Below, piece by piece: positions 1 to 9,434 of a DNA stretch of 64,000 nucleotides (position 1 is the first letter of the stretch; each line of letters begins with the position of its first letter). Below the pieces are notes generated by a model, which saw only the letters and a program-made list of their open reading frames with translations, had not been told where the DNA came from and made no database searches. The position numbers were made by a program, and so were the translations under genes. The stretch is from Mucilaginibacter tundrae (GTDB lineage Bacteria; Bacteroidota; Bacteroidia; Sphingobacteriales; Sphingobacteriaceae), in the NCBI RefSeq assembly GCF_013408825.1, contig NZ_JACCBZ010000012.1, positions 57,540 through 121,539 of the forward strand, read 5' to 3'.

Positions 1-752
1 AACTAACCGCTACATATAAACCAGGCGATCAAAAATTAATAGATCATATTCAATTAGGTTCGTATAATGAAGATGATCTATCAGACATTGTATATAGAAT
101 AAACGGTTCCCCTGATGTTCAAAAAGCCGCATTAACCCGAAATGCTCCGCGTTTTTTTGCAGGTATTGGTATTAACAGTTTCTCCAGTTCATTTAAAGTT
201 GGTAGTGATGCAACAGCGACTACAACCGCTACTTCTACATTTGCTCCAGGGCTGGATCTAGGCATAGATGTTTACACTAATAAAAATGTTGGCAGATGGA
301 TTTTAAGGCTTGACGTATCTGCTATACCTAATAGCGTGAATATTAGTTATAAAACAACCCAAGGTACCGCCAGTACCACTGATTATGTTCTTAAATTCAA
401 ACAATTTACGCCGGCGTTTACCCCACAGCTTATTTATAACTTGTATAATTCTGATACTTTTAAGCTATATCTTGATGCTGGTGTTGGTGTGAATGTTAAC
501 CTTTACAGCTCAAAACATTACACAGGCACAGTTACCTATACCGTTAGTGGCACAAGCGGTTCTGGAAATTTACAAATGCCCAACCTACAATTTTTGACAT
601 TTGATGTGCCTGTAAAAATTGGTGTAGTTATTAATAAAAATATAGATATATATGTAGGGCTTAATCCTAAAATGAGGCTGGATGATGATTCCGATTATCA
701 GGTAAATCAAACATCGATCACCGCAGGTATGCATTACTTTTTTGGCAGATAG
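1..752 (+). CDS. Outer-membrane beta-barrel-like protein, 5' end outside window
   Basis: The reading frame is open from position 3 to a TAG at 750-752, so the gene starts before the window. The visible ~249 residues alternate polar and hydrophobic or aromatic residues in strand-like stretches and end in an aromatic-rich last strand (GMHYFFGR), as outer-membrane barrels do. The phrases 'FFAGIGINSFSS' and 'YVGLNPKMRL' resemble the porin-family beta-barrel hypotheticals common in Bacteroidota. A GTG at 336 could act as a start, but coding continues upstream without a stop. No specific substrate or partner can be named. The gene converges on the T9SS cargo gene with only 3 bases between the stops. 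Confidence 0.6.
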   Translation, partial: LTATYKPGDQKLIDHIQLGSYNEDDLSDIVYRINGSPDVQKAALTRNAPRFFAGIGINSFSSSFKVGSDATATTTATSTFAPGLDLGIDVYTNKNVGRWILRLDVSAIPNSVNISYKTTQGTASTTDYVLKFKQFTPAFTPQLIYNLYNSDTFKLYLDAGVGVNVNLYSSKHYTGTVTYTVSGTSGSGNLQMPNLQFLTFDVPVKIGVVINKNIDIYVGLNPKMRLDDDSDYQVNQTSITAGMHYFFGR

Positions 753-755
753 CTG

Positions 756-2897
756 TTACCTCACAACCAACACCCACCCGGATATTTTAGGTGTGTTATT
801 TTCTAGATCAAGAACATAGTAATATGTGCCAGCCGGTACCGGCTGGCCATTATACCTTCCATCCCAGGGGTTGGCGTAGCCAACACTGCGAAATACTTGC
901 TGCCCATATCTGTCAAACACCAACATCAGGCTTTCCGGGTAGGTGATCAGCGCATCAATGTCCCAATAATCATTCCGTCCATCGCCATTAGGCGAAAAAG
1001 CATTTGGAATGGTGATTTTTTTATAAACCTTAACAAAAACATTACTACTATCTGTACCGCAATTAGTTGTTGAGGTAACATGTAGTGTGTACGTAATATC
1101 ATTTACCGGGTTGGCAAATGGGTTAAGCACATTTGGATCACTTAACGCGGTAGTTGGTGTCCAGTAAAACAGGTTACCATATTTTTCACTCGCGGTGAGC
1201 TTTACTGTTTGGCCTTCAAAAATAACCTTGTTAGTACCGGCATCAGCAATAGCTTTTTTTAATGTATTAACTGTTACTGTTTTGGTGGCAAAACAGCCGC
1301 TGGCATTACTTACTTTAACGGTATAAGTTGTAGTATCTGTTGGGAACGCAACCGGGTTTGATATGGTTGAATCGGATAACGTTTTTCCCGGCGACCATAA
1401 ATAAAACGCGCCGCCTGACGCGGTTAATCGGGTGCTATCACCGGTACAAATAGTGGTCGCGCCTCCTGCTGTTGCCACAGGCACGGGATTAACTGTAATT
1501 TGTGTAGATGCTGTTGATGAGCAATCATATTGGTTATAGGCAACCACGGTGTATTGCCCGGCATCAGCTGCGCTGATACCGTTTATAGTTATAGGGTTAG
1601 TAGTAGTGGCAGGTAAATTGGGGCCCGACCATTGGTAGCTTGAGCCCCCGCTAGCATTAAGCACTACTGTATCGCCTACACATTGCTGCATAAGTGGCTT
1701 CACACCCTGTATTATGGGATTGGGCGATACATTAATAGTTAACGGCTGTGAGTATACCCGGCAGCTTGATAACGTACTTGTACCATTAGTTACACCCAGG
1801 CGATATTGGTAAGTACCCGGTATAGCGTTAACAAACTGAACATTAAGTGTATTGTTTGTTTGCCCGGCAGTATCAACCCAACCCCCATTGGTATGGTAAG
1901 ACTGCCATTGGTAGGTGGGTGCCGTATTACTACTATTATCAACCTGGGCCTGAAGCGTATAATTGGCGCTTTGTCCCTGGCATAGCGATTGTGCTGGCGA
2001 TCCCGTAGTTGATCCAAAACCCGCTTCAATAACAGGCCCACACGCCCTAAAGGTAATATCGTCCAAAATAAGGTCGTTGCCGTTACCACCGGGTGCATTA
2101 TTGGTCATTTTAACAACTACCGATGTTGTGTTGTTGGGGGTGGTAAAAAACAGACTTCTTTGTACCCAGGTAGGATCTGTTGTCGGGGGAATAGTGCCGC
2201 TTGAATCTATAGCCAATACTTGCCCATCAGTTGTTTCAACAGAAAATGTGATGTTTGGTTCGCTAACACCAGATCCGCTAGCTTGCAGTGTTATCAGATT
2301 TAATATATAGGCCGAGAACTGATAAGTAGTGCCGGGACAAAGCGTTGGCGCGCTTTCAGTAAAAAACACATTGGGGGTTACTGATGCGTTTACAATCATC
2401 ATATATCCATTAGGATTACCGGTATGATCTGACGTTACGTTATGCCATGTATCCGGGTGGCAATTGCCACTCCCCGTTAAACTAGTGGCAATAGTATATT
2501 CACCATCATTAGGGCAATTGCTGTTGGTATATGTTAAATTGGTAACCCCCGTCGCAAGTGGAGGGCCGGGGTTTGAACCCGAACCAAAATCCTGATTAAT
2601 AACCGGGTCGCCCAAACTACCATTACATGTAGCTTGTGGCCCTGTTGGTGTTTGAGCCTTACACGTTAAGGATACCGCTATAATTATGGGTAAAATGAAA
2701 ATAAAAATAGCTACTCTAATCAAAGTTTTATTCCGGTTAAACAATTGGCTTCCAAAAGTAAAATTTTTAGCGGATGCAAAGCATATTAAGTTGATAATAA
2801 CGTGTTTATTACAAATCACAGCCAATAGTTTGTCGGAGTTAAGGAGTAGGGCATATTGGTTGCGGAATTTCGGAAATAGTACGTGGCAGGTGAACAC
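756..2897 (-). CDS. Secreted Ig/PKD-like adhesin with C-terminal CHU_C (T9SS type B) sorting domain
   Basis: The last ~85 residues (TIPNAFSPNGDGRNDYWDI ... GWVLVVR) are the gliding-motility-associated CHU_C domain, the type B sorting signal that sends proteins through the type IX secretion system to the cell surface. The body has several Cys-containing Ig-like or PKD-like modules (for example around residues 400-470 and 475-550) and a Cys-rich N-terminal module. A signal peptide (VAIFIFILPIIIAVSLTCKAQ) lies ~58 residues after the ATG at 2897. The leader before it is unusually long and not secretory. A TTG at 2723 (2721-2723), with GGA about 8 bases before it, would give a standard signal peptide and may be the true start. 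Likely role: surface adhesin or matrix protein. The ligand is unknown. Confidence 0.8.
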   Translation of the reverse strand: MFTCHVLFPKFRNQYALLLNSDKLLAVICNKHVIINLICFASAKNFTFGSQLFNRNKTLIRVAIFIFILPIIIAVSLTCKAQTPTGPQATCNGSLGDPVINQDFGSGSNPGPPLATGVTNLTYTNSNCPNDGEYTIATSLTGSGNCHPDTWHNVTSDHTGNPNGYMMIVNASVTPNVFFTESAPTLCPGTTYQFSAYILNLITLQASGSGVSEPNITFSVETTDGQVLAIDSSGTIPPTTDPTWVQRSLFFTTPNNTTSVVVKMTNNAPGGNGNDLILDDITFRACGPVIEAGFGSTTGSPAQSLCQGQSANYTLQAQVDNSSNTAPTYQWQSYHTNGGWVDTAGQTNNTLNVQFVNAIPGTYQYRLGVTNGTSTLSSCRVYSQPLTINVSPNPIIQGVKPLMQQCVGDTVVLNASGGSSYQWSGPNLPATTTNPITINGISAADAGQYTVVAYNQYDCSSTASTQITVNPVPVATAGGATTICTGDSTRLTASGGAFYLWSPGKTLSDSTISNPVAFPTDTTTYTVKVSNASGCFATKTVTVNTLKKAIADAGTNKVIFEGQTVKLTASEKYGNLFYWTPTTALSDPNVLNPFANPVNDITYTLHVTSTTNCGTDSSNVFVKVYKKITIPNAFSPNGDGRNDYWDIDALITYPESLMLVFDRYGQQVFRSVGYANPWDGRYNGQPVPAGTYYYVLDLENNTPKISGWVLVVR

Positions 2898-2992
2898 TCA
2901 GTAATCAATTAGTTACTCTTGAGATTGGAATCGTACAAAGCCTGTAAAAAAAAGCGTAACAAATCGTAATTTTATAGCATCAATACCCGCCT

Positions 2993-5050
2993 GTGAAAAA
3001 AATCTACTTTAGCCTGTTTTTGCTTTTTGCATGTACATTATGCTTATCAGCGCAGCAAAAAGATTCTTTAAAAACAGATTCTTTGCGACGTTTAAACGAT
3101 GTAATTGTTCGGGGCTATCTTTCCGATCAGCCTATTTTAAATGTCCCTGCATCAGTCAATGTATTAAGCACTCAACAATTAGCTGTAAAACCTGATAATT
3201 CATTGGTATCCGCGTTAAACACTATTCCAGGAGTTCGGATGGAGGAACGTTCACCGGGCAGTTACCGCCTGTCAATCCGGGGCAGTTTGCTACGCTCGCC
3301 ATTTGGCATCCGTGATGTAAAGATCTATTATGATGAAATTCCTTTAACCGATGCCGGTGGTAATACCTATCTGAATGCGATTGATATGAACAGCATTCAA
3401 CACATAGAAGTGCTGAAAGGCCCGGATGGTAGTTTATTTGGCGCAAATTCAGGCGGGGTGGTTTTAGTAAGCCCGGTTGCCCGGTATGCTGATAGTAATT
3501 TTGTTTCTGCCGAGGTTGATGGCGGTTCGTACTCACTTTTTCACGAAAGCATAGCCTATCAGGATCATCAAGCGAATAATCAACTAAACATCAACCAGGC
3601 TTACGAAACCTATGGTGGTTACAGGCAACAAAGCAGCATGTACCGCAATTATTTTCAGGCTGTTGATAAATGGACCTACGCCAAACATGATGATCTCAAA
3701 ATATTAGGCTTTTACTCCGATTTAAATTACCAAACTCCGGGTGGTTTAACTTTAAGTCAGTTTGAGGCCGATCCGCAATCAGCTAGGCCACCAACTTCTA
3801 CCGTGCCCGGCGCTGTTAAACAGCATAGTGGCATCATCCAAAAAATGCTTTTTGGTGGCTTAGTAAACGAAGTAAATATCACTGACAATCTCAGGAACGT
3901 ACTTTCTGTTTTTGGTACTTACGTAAACTTTACAAATCCATTCCTTACCGATTATGAGCAACGATATGAGGAGACTTTAGGTTTCCGAACTTACTTCGAG
4001 TATACAGGATCGGAAAGTAAAAGCTATAGCTGGAAAGTTAACGCCGGGATAGAATGGCAGCAAACCAATTCCGACATTAACAACTACGGCAACAATTTAG
4101 GGGTAAGAGATACCGCACAAACGCTGGATAAAATTAATACCAACCAACATTTTATGTTTACCAGATATTTGGCAGATATCAATCGTAAACTGCACATTGA
4201 AACCGCCCTGAGCCTGAATTTCTACGATTACAAATTCAGGAATGTATACCCGAATGACGAAACGAATTTTACCAATAGGCCTTTTACGCCGGAGTTGATG
4301 CCCAGAATAGCTTTATCCTACCAACTCAGCAATGATTTTGCATGGCGAGCATCTGTTAGTCGGGGGTATTCAACACCTACCACCGCCGAAATTCGCCCAA
4401 CCGACCATGCCATCAATACCGGATTGGATGCAGAGTATGGATGGAACTATGAAACAGGTTTTCGCTTGCGCAATAGTGATGAAACCATGTATGTGGATGC
4501 GTCGGTATTTTATTACAAGTTGAATGATGCGATAATCAGCCATGAAGATGCCAATGGCAACGAATATTACACCAATTCCGGCGGCACTAACCAACCGGGG
4601 TTCGAGCTGTCTTTTACCGATTGGGTCATCCGTCAAAATACAAATCTATTTGTTAGGGGTTTGCAATTTAACGAATCTGCTACGATTGATAAATTCACTT
4701 TCAGCACTACCCACAACCAGCTTACCGGGGTGCCGGAACAGGTTTATATAACCAGTTTGCGGTTAAACTTACCGCAACAAGTTTTTATTTATGCAGAGCA
4801 TAATTACACCGCCAAAATCCCACTGAATGATGCGAATACTGCTTTTGCCCCGCACTATAATTTGCTGGCGGCCAAAGTGGGCTGGGCGCATCAATTATCC
4901 CGCAAATCAAACTTCGAGATTTATGCCGGTGCTGATAATATCCTGAATGAAAAATACAGCTTAGGTGATGACCTTAACGCGGTAGGCAACCGTTATTATA
5001 ACGCCGCAGCCTTGCGGAATTATTATGTAGGGTTGAAGGTGACGATCTAA
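2993..5050 (+). CDS. TonB-dependent outer-membrane receptor
   Basis: The 685-residue protein begins with a signal peptide (MKKIYFSLFLLFACTLCLSAQ). A plug domain follows at ~residues 35-160 with the usual motifs: a VPASVNVLS strand, LNTIPGVRMEER, RGSLLRSPFGIRDV, and IEVLKGPDGSLFGANSGG. A ~500-residue 22-strand-type barrel ends in YYVGLKVTI. Such receptors import iron chelates, cobalamin or glycans using the TonB-ExbBD proton-motive system. No N-terminal carboxypeptidase-like or FecR-signalling extension is visible, which fits a siderophore-type rather than a SusC-type receptor. The start codon is GTG. A perfect hairpin separates the gene from the converging hexosaminidase. The substrate cannot be told from sequence. 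Confidence 0.85.
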   Translation: MKKIYFSLFLLFACTLCLSAQQKDSLKTDSLRRLNDVIVRGYLSDQPILNVPASVNVLSTQQLAVKPDNSLVSALNTIPGVRMEERSPGSYRLSIRGSLLRSPFGIRDVKIYYDEIPLTDAGGNTYLNAIDMNSIQHIEVLKGPDGSLFGANSGGVVLVSPVARYADSNFVSAEVDGGSYSLFHESIAYQDHQANNQLNINQAYETYGGYRQQSSMYRNYFQAVDKWTYAKHDDLKILGFYSDLNYQTPGGLTLSQFEADPQSARPPTSTVPGAVKQHSGIIQKMLFGGLVNEVNITDNLRNVLSVFGTYVNFTNPFLTDYEQRYEETLGFRTYFEYTGSESKSYSWKVNAGIEWQQTNSDINNYGNNLGVRDTAQTLDKINTNQHFMFTRYLADINRKLHIETALSLNFYDYKFRNVYPNDETNFTNRPFTPELMPRIALSYQLSNDFAWRASVSRGYSTPTTAEIRPTDHAINTGLDAEYGWNYETGFRLRNSDETMYVDASVFYYKLNDAIISHEDANGNEYYTNSGGTNQPGFELSFTDWVIRQNTNLFVRGLQFNESATIDKFTFSTTHNQLTGVPEQVYITSLRLNLPQQVFIYAEHNYTAKIPLNDANTAFAPHYNLLAAKVGWAHQLSRKSNFEIYAGADNILNEKYSLGDDLNAVGNRYYNAAALRNYYVGLKVTI

Positions 5051-5068
5051 AATGAGCTTTACATGGAC

Positions 5069-5110
5069 AAGCAATAAGCATAGCTCACGAAAAAGCTATG
5101 CTTATTGCTT
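5069..5110. terminator. Bidirectional terminator hairpin
   Basis: Perfect 17-bp inverted repeat (5069-5085 and 5094-5110) around an 8-base loop. It is flanked by T-rich sequence on the plus side and lies between the ends of the convergent receptor and hexosaminidase genes. Confidence 0.85.
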
Positions 5111-5114
5111 TATT

Positions 5115-7655
5115 CTAGTTTGATAGAAGTACCTCTGAAACGTTGCTTCCGCGGCCTTTAGTATCAAACGCACGGAACTTCACACCATTTGGTGGTAACG
5201 TAACAGCATCGTTATAAATTTTGCTTTTTGCATCCGGATCCTTACCGTTTGTTGTATATCGGATTATAAAACCGGGGAATTGCATATTAACCAAATACCT
5301 ACCATCCTGCAAAACAACACCTGGCTTTGGTATGCGGTAGCCATAGCCACCATTTAAATAAGTTAACCTGGGTAGTTCGCTCTTACCCAATATATTCACA
5401 AAATTAGACCAAGCCTGTTGATACATGGCTTCGCTCTTGGCGGTGTCCGGCTCGGTCGCCCATTGCGGGTTTTGCGCCCATGCACGTTCTGCAAGGCCTA
5501 ATATCGATGGAAATATCATATATTCCATACGCTCGGGAGTTTTGATGTTTTCGCCCCATAAACACCCCTGTAATCCTGCTATATTAGTTTTACCATAGTC
5601 AGTAAGGCGTTGTTTACCTATGAAGATACTTTTGTTTATCGGCAGGCCATCCCTGTCAACCTTGGTGTTCTTAAAGTAATCGTATGGTATAAAAGAGAAA
5701 GGTTTATCAATATCAACAAAAGCACCCCAATAATAACCAGGCTCATCAAATGATTTGTAATGTGCCATATCAAAATAAAGATTGGTTACTGATGATAGCA
5801 CTACTTTATAACCTGCATTAGCCAATTTAAAAGCCAGATCTTCCTGTCCGCTGCCTATCGCGTTATTCCAAACCTCTGTTTGTAAATGGTATGGGGTAAA
5901 GTCGGGATTCGGCACGTAGTCGGGCTTGCCATCAACCAAAGTCTTGCGCAGGCCCATTTCTTCCCAACCGGCAAGTGTTAAACCGCGGGCTTTAAGTAAC
6001 TGATTAATGTTGCCATAAAAATAATACCACAGGTCGCCTGTATTGGTTATTTCAGGATGTGCCGCTTTTAACACCAAATATGCCGGTGATCTTTCCCAAA
6101 CATGTGGCGGCACTTCATCTCCCCCAAAGTGTATAGTATTTAATGGCGCACCGGCTTCTTTATAAATTCCGATAAGGTCGTCAATAACCGTTGCAAAGAA
6201 TGTATAGGTTGATGGTAGTGATACATCAATCACATTATCTGTCCAGTCCTGCACAGAACTATAAACTGATTTATCATTCAGATCGCGCAGCAAATATTTA
6301 GAGGCTTCGGCTTGTTTGCCTTCTGCCATTAAACGATTGTACCGTGCATCCATTGCCTTTACCGCCGAACGGGCGTGACCCGGTGTTTCAATCTCCGGCA
6401 TCACCACAATGTGCCTTGCGGTGGCATATTTTAATATCTCGATATAATCGGCACGGGAATAATGGCCGCTGCCTGCAAGTTTGCCGGTATCGGGGCCTGA
6501 GCCATGCGATGGCTGTAAAAAATGTTTGTTATCAAGTGTATGTCCCCGCTCAGAGCTCACTTCAGTTAGTTCCGGTAATGATGGTAACGCAATGCGCCAG
6601 CCTTCATCATCAGTTAGGTGAAAATGCAATACATTCAGCTTGTATAGAGCCATCGCATCTAAAAATTTCAATACCTGTTGTTTGGTTTGAAAATTACGCG
6701 CGACATCCAGCACAAATGCTCGGTATGGGAAACGTGGCTCATCTTTTACCTCAACACAAGGTATTTTTATTATTTTTTGAGGATGTGCATAAGCCGATGC
6801 CGGTATTAATATTTTTAATGATTGGATACCGTAAAATATTCCTGCGGGCGTAGATGCGCTAATGGTGATCCGATCAGGCGTTACGCTTAAAGTATAAGCC
6901 TCAGCACCCATGCCGTCAACATGTTTTAGCGCAATGGTTTCGCTTAAAGCTGAGGTTTGCAAAGCTTTGCCGAACAGCTTTTCCAAGTCATTTTTCATAT
7001 CTATAACCTCGGTGTTAAAACCGGGATCAGTAGTGATAGTCACTTTGTTGGTTAAAGTAAAAAAGCCTTTGGTTTCGGTATAGCTAACCGGCGTCGGGAA
7101 TATTTTAGTTAACTGGGCTTCGGGTACATCTGTTATAACTTTATTTTGATTGTAGATGATAGCCGGGGTAACTAAACCCGCATATAACGGATTAAAAGGA
7201 TTAATTTTAAAATCACCTAATGTATATCCATGTGCGGGGTCCGCATCCCAAACTAAATAAAAACCATCCGGCGAATCTGTAAAATTGACAACCGGGTCAC
7301 CGGTAAATTCTACACGAACTGATGCTCCGGGTTTTAATTCGGGAAACGTCGCGGTTGGTGTTAAGGTAAACAAATCACCATTTATCTGGGCAAAGGTTGC
7401 ATTGCCGCTTATAGTATTAGGGGCAATATCACGGGCTGAATTAAAATAGAATTTCCAACCCAATGCAGGCAATGTTTGTTTGCCATTATTAGTAATAATT
7501 AGCGCACTTAGTGAGTGGTTTGTTTTAAGGTAATTGTTTTGTACCACATCCCAGGTGATGTTAATGGCATGAGCGTCAAACTTTGAATTATCAGCTTGGG
7601 CAAATGCCTGTAGTGAGAATATTGTGGCAAAAAATAATGTTAGTAAACGGCGCAT
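5115..7655 (-). CDS. Beta-N-acetylhexosaminidase, glycoside hydrolase family 20
   Basis: The 846-residue exported enzyme is predicted to remove terminal GlcNAc or GalNAc from glycans or chitin oligomers. Residues 1-20 are a signal peptide (MRRLLTLFFATIFSLQAFAQ). Residues ~25-165 match the putative carbohydrate-binding CHB_HEX domain, and ~180-300 the GH20 N-terminal alpha/beta domain (ending AGIFYGIQSLKILIP). The GH20 barrel starts near residue 308 (FPYRAFVLDVARNF, LHFHLTDDEGWRI). The catalytic Asp-Glu pair is D513-E514 in HFGGDEVPP. The last ~80 residues form a chitobiase-type C-terminal domain (IRYTTNGKDPDAKSKIY). All catalytic landmarks are intact and the length is normal for the chitobiase subfamily. 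No polysaccharide-utilisation genes are adjacent. Confidence 0.93.
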   Translation of the reverse strand: MRRLLTLFFATIFSLQAFAQADNSKFDAHAINITWDVVQNNYLKTNHSLSALIITNNGKQTLPALGWKFYFNSARDIAPNTISGNATFAQINGDLFTLTPTATFPELKPGASVRVEFTGDPVVNFTDSPDGFYLVWDADPAHGYTLGDFKINPFNPLYAGLVTPAIIYNQNKVITDVPEAQLTKIFPTPVSYTETKGFFTLTNKVTITTDPGFNTEVIDMKNDLEKLFGKALQTSALSETIALKHVDGMGAEAYTLSVTPDRITISASTPAGIFYGIQSLKILIPASAYAHPQKIIKIPCVEVKDEPRFPYRAFVLDVARNFQTKQQVLKFLDAMALYKLNVLHFHLTDDEGWRIALPSLPELTEVSSERGHTLDNKHFLQPSHGSGPDTGKLAGSGHYSRADYIEILKYATARHIVVMPEIETPGHARSAVKAMDARYNRLMAEGKQAEASKYLLRDLNDKSVYSSVQDWTDNVIDVSLPSTYTFFATVIDDLIGIYKEAGAPLNTIHFGGDEVPPHVWERSPAYLVLKAAHPEITNTGDLWYYFYGNINQLLKARGLTLAGWEEMGLRKTLVDGKPDYVPNPDFTPYHLQTEVWNNAIGSGQEDLAFKLANAGYKVVLSSVTNLYFDMAHYKSFDEPGYYWGAFVDIDKPFSFIPYDYFKNTKVDRDGLPINKSIFIGKQRLTDYGKTNIAGLQGCLWGENIKTPERMEYMIFPSILGLAERAWAQNPQWATEPDTAKSEAMYQQAWSNFVNILGKSELPRLTYLNGGYGYRIPKPGVVLQDGRYLVNMQFPGFIIRYTTNGKDPDAKSKIYNDAVTLPPNGVKFRAFDTKGRGSNVSEVLLSN

Positions 7656-7727
7656 TTTAATTGGAATTAGTTTATTAAAAAACTAAAATACAATTTTTAA
7701 GATCAATCCAATACTTTTTAAAATATT

Positions 7728-8654
7728 TTAAAAAGAAAATTTAATCCATCCATTACCCTCGTAGCCGAAATTAAATAATTTAGGATGCGTGATTTCCGCA
7801 ATAATCTCTATGGAATCAACAATTCTTGGCCCCGGGCGATTAAAATATTGGTTACCGTCTGTAATATAAAGGCGATTGTTTTTTACGGCTGATAAGTCTG
7901 CAAAACCAGGTAATTCCAATAAAATATTCATCTCCTTCATGGTTCGTTCTATGGAGAAACCACAGGGCATTACTACAAATATATCGGGATTAGCTTGCTG
8001 AATATCCTTCCATTTCACAAATGGCGAATGTTTGCCTTCCTCAGCTAAAATGCTGCTACCGCCTGCTGTGCTTACCACTTCGGGTATCCAATTACCTGAT
8101 ACCATTAAAGGTTCCAGCCATTCAATACAAGCTACGGTCGGCTTGCTTTCCACGTATTTTAATTTGTGGCGAATAATATCAATACGTTCCTGCAAATCCT
8201 CAATTAAAACATCAGCGGCATCGGTTACATCTAAAGCGTGCGCAACTGTTTTAATATCATCAAAAATATCGTCCAACTTATTAGGTTGCAACGATACGAT
8301 GCTCGATTCTTTATCCAGGTAATTATCCAATGCTTGCTCCACATCTTTTAATGACACCGCGCAAACTTCGCATTGCGCTTGGGTAATTACTACATCGGGC
8401 GCAAGTTCCTTTATCAACTCACGCTTAACGGTATAAATCGACAAGGCCTCAGTAAGGATCTCTTTAACTTTAATATCTATCTCCAAACTGCTTAAATCAT
8501 CCGCGAAATTTGCTTCAGAGCATACCGGTAGGCTCTTTACTGATTCGGGAAAATCACATTCGTGTGAGCGGCCAACTAAATTATGTTCGAGGCCGAGTGC
8601 GCAAACTATTTCGGTTGCGGCAGGCAGCAGGGATATTATTCTTTTATTATTCAT
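7728..8654 (-). CDS. BtuF-like cobalamin/metal-chelate binding protein
   Basis: About 308 residues of the Peripla_BP_2 (BtuF/FhuD, class III binding protein) fold: an opening RIISLLPAATEIVCALGLEHNLVGRSHECDFP, a central long helix (residues ~150-180) and ANPDIFVVMPCGF. No signal peptide or lipobox is visible, so the protein looks cytoplasmic, as do many Bacteroidota members annotated as cobalamin-binding protein. It may have a sensing or salvage role rather than feeding an ABC importer, and no permease or ATPase is adjacent. I chose the ATG at 8654. A TTG two codons upstream (8660) is less likely. Confidence 0.75.
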   Translation of the reverse strand: MNNKRIISLLPAATEIVCALGLEHNLVGRSHECDFPESVKSLPVCSEANFADDLSSLEIDIKVKEILTEALSIYTVKRELIKELAPDVVITQAQCEVCAVSLKDVEQALDNYLDKESSIVSLQPNKLDDIFDDIKTVAHALDVTDAADVLIEDLQERIDIIRHKLKYVESKPTVACIEWLEPLMVSGNWIPEVVSTAGGSSILAEEGKHSPFVKWKDIQQANPDIFVVMPCGFSIERTMKEMNILLELPGFADLSAVKNNRLYITDGNQYFNRPGPRIVDSIEIIAEITHPKLFNFGYEGNGWIKFSF

Positions 8655-8785
8655 GAGCAATATGCAAATGTGCGGATTTTTAGTGTTAATGATGAAGCCG
8701 CCTTAAAATGATAGTCGTTTAAAACTTAATAATTTATTAATTTCATCTGCACATTGTAAACTTGCACATCTGCACATCCAAAACC

Positions 8786-8793
8786 TATCTTTG
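8786..8793 (+). promoter_or_regulatory. TAnnTTTG (-7) promoter element of the LysE-type gene
   Basis: TATCTTTG ends six bases before the ATG at 8799, and a TTG lies 21 bases upstream (8762-8764). This fits the Bacteroidota -33/-7 promoter and puts the transcript start at or next to the start codon. Confidence 0.6.
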
Positions 8794-8798
8794 CACGA

Positions 8799-9434
8799 AT
8801 GATATTTTTAACGTTTTTTATAGGCCTCATAGCGAATTTTGTTGGTTATATCCCGCCAGGAAATATCAATCTTACATTGGTACAGATAACCATAAACCGC
8901 GGATTGAAACAAGCGGTGCAGTTTATTATCGCTTTTTCATGCGTCGAATTCTTTTTTACCTATTTTATTATGAATGCCGCCAAATGGCTTTCAATGCAGG
9001 TAAATCTGGATGTAGCTATTGATTGGGTGATGGTTATTTTATTTACAATAATGGGCGCTATTACCTGGGTACATCGTAATAAACCCCCTGAAACAAAATA
9101 TTCTGATCATGATAGTATCAGGTATGGCATCTTGCTAGGTTTTTTAAACCCAATGCAGATACCTTTCTGGATGATAACCGGTACCTATTTAATAACCCAC
9201 GAATGGATAGTTGTAGGCAAACTTGATCTGGTAATTTTTAGTATAGGATCTGCCGCTGGTGCGTTTTTATGCTTGTTTTTATATGCCCGGTTTGCTGCCT
9301 ATATACAAAGTAAATTCGCATTGAGTACCAAGGTTATAAATACAGCTATCGCGGTATTATTCTTCGCTTTCGCGGCATATCATATAGTAAAACAGATTTA
9401 TCTGATATTTTTTAAGCACCATCCTGCCATTTGA
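8799..9434 (+). CDS. LysE-family transporter
   Basis: The 211-residue integral membrane protein has about six hydrophobic segments: ~1-20, 35-60, 70-90, 115-135, 145-170 and 185-208. The family signature near the N-terminus is readable (FFIGLIANFVGYIPPGNINLTLVQI, the PGP/PGN motif of LysE/RhtB exporters). The family exports amino acids or related small metabolites across the inner membrane. The substrate is not identifiable here. The start follows a -7 promoter element by only a few bases, so the mRNA is probably leaderless. The stop directly abuts that of ribF on the other strand. Confidence 0.75.
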   Translation: MIFLTFFIGLIANFVGYIPPGNINLTLVQITINRGLKQAVQFIIAFSCVEFFFTYFIMNAAKWLSMQVNLDVAIDWVMVILFTIMGAITWVHRNKPPETKYSDHDSIRYGILLGFLNPMQIPFWMITGTYLITHEWIVVGKLDLVIFSIGSAAGAFLCLFLYARFAAYIQSKFALSTKVINTAIAVLFFAFAAYHIVKQIYLIFFKHHPAI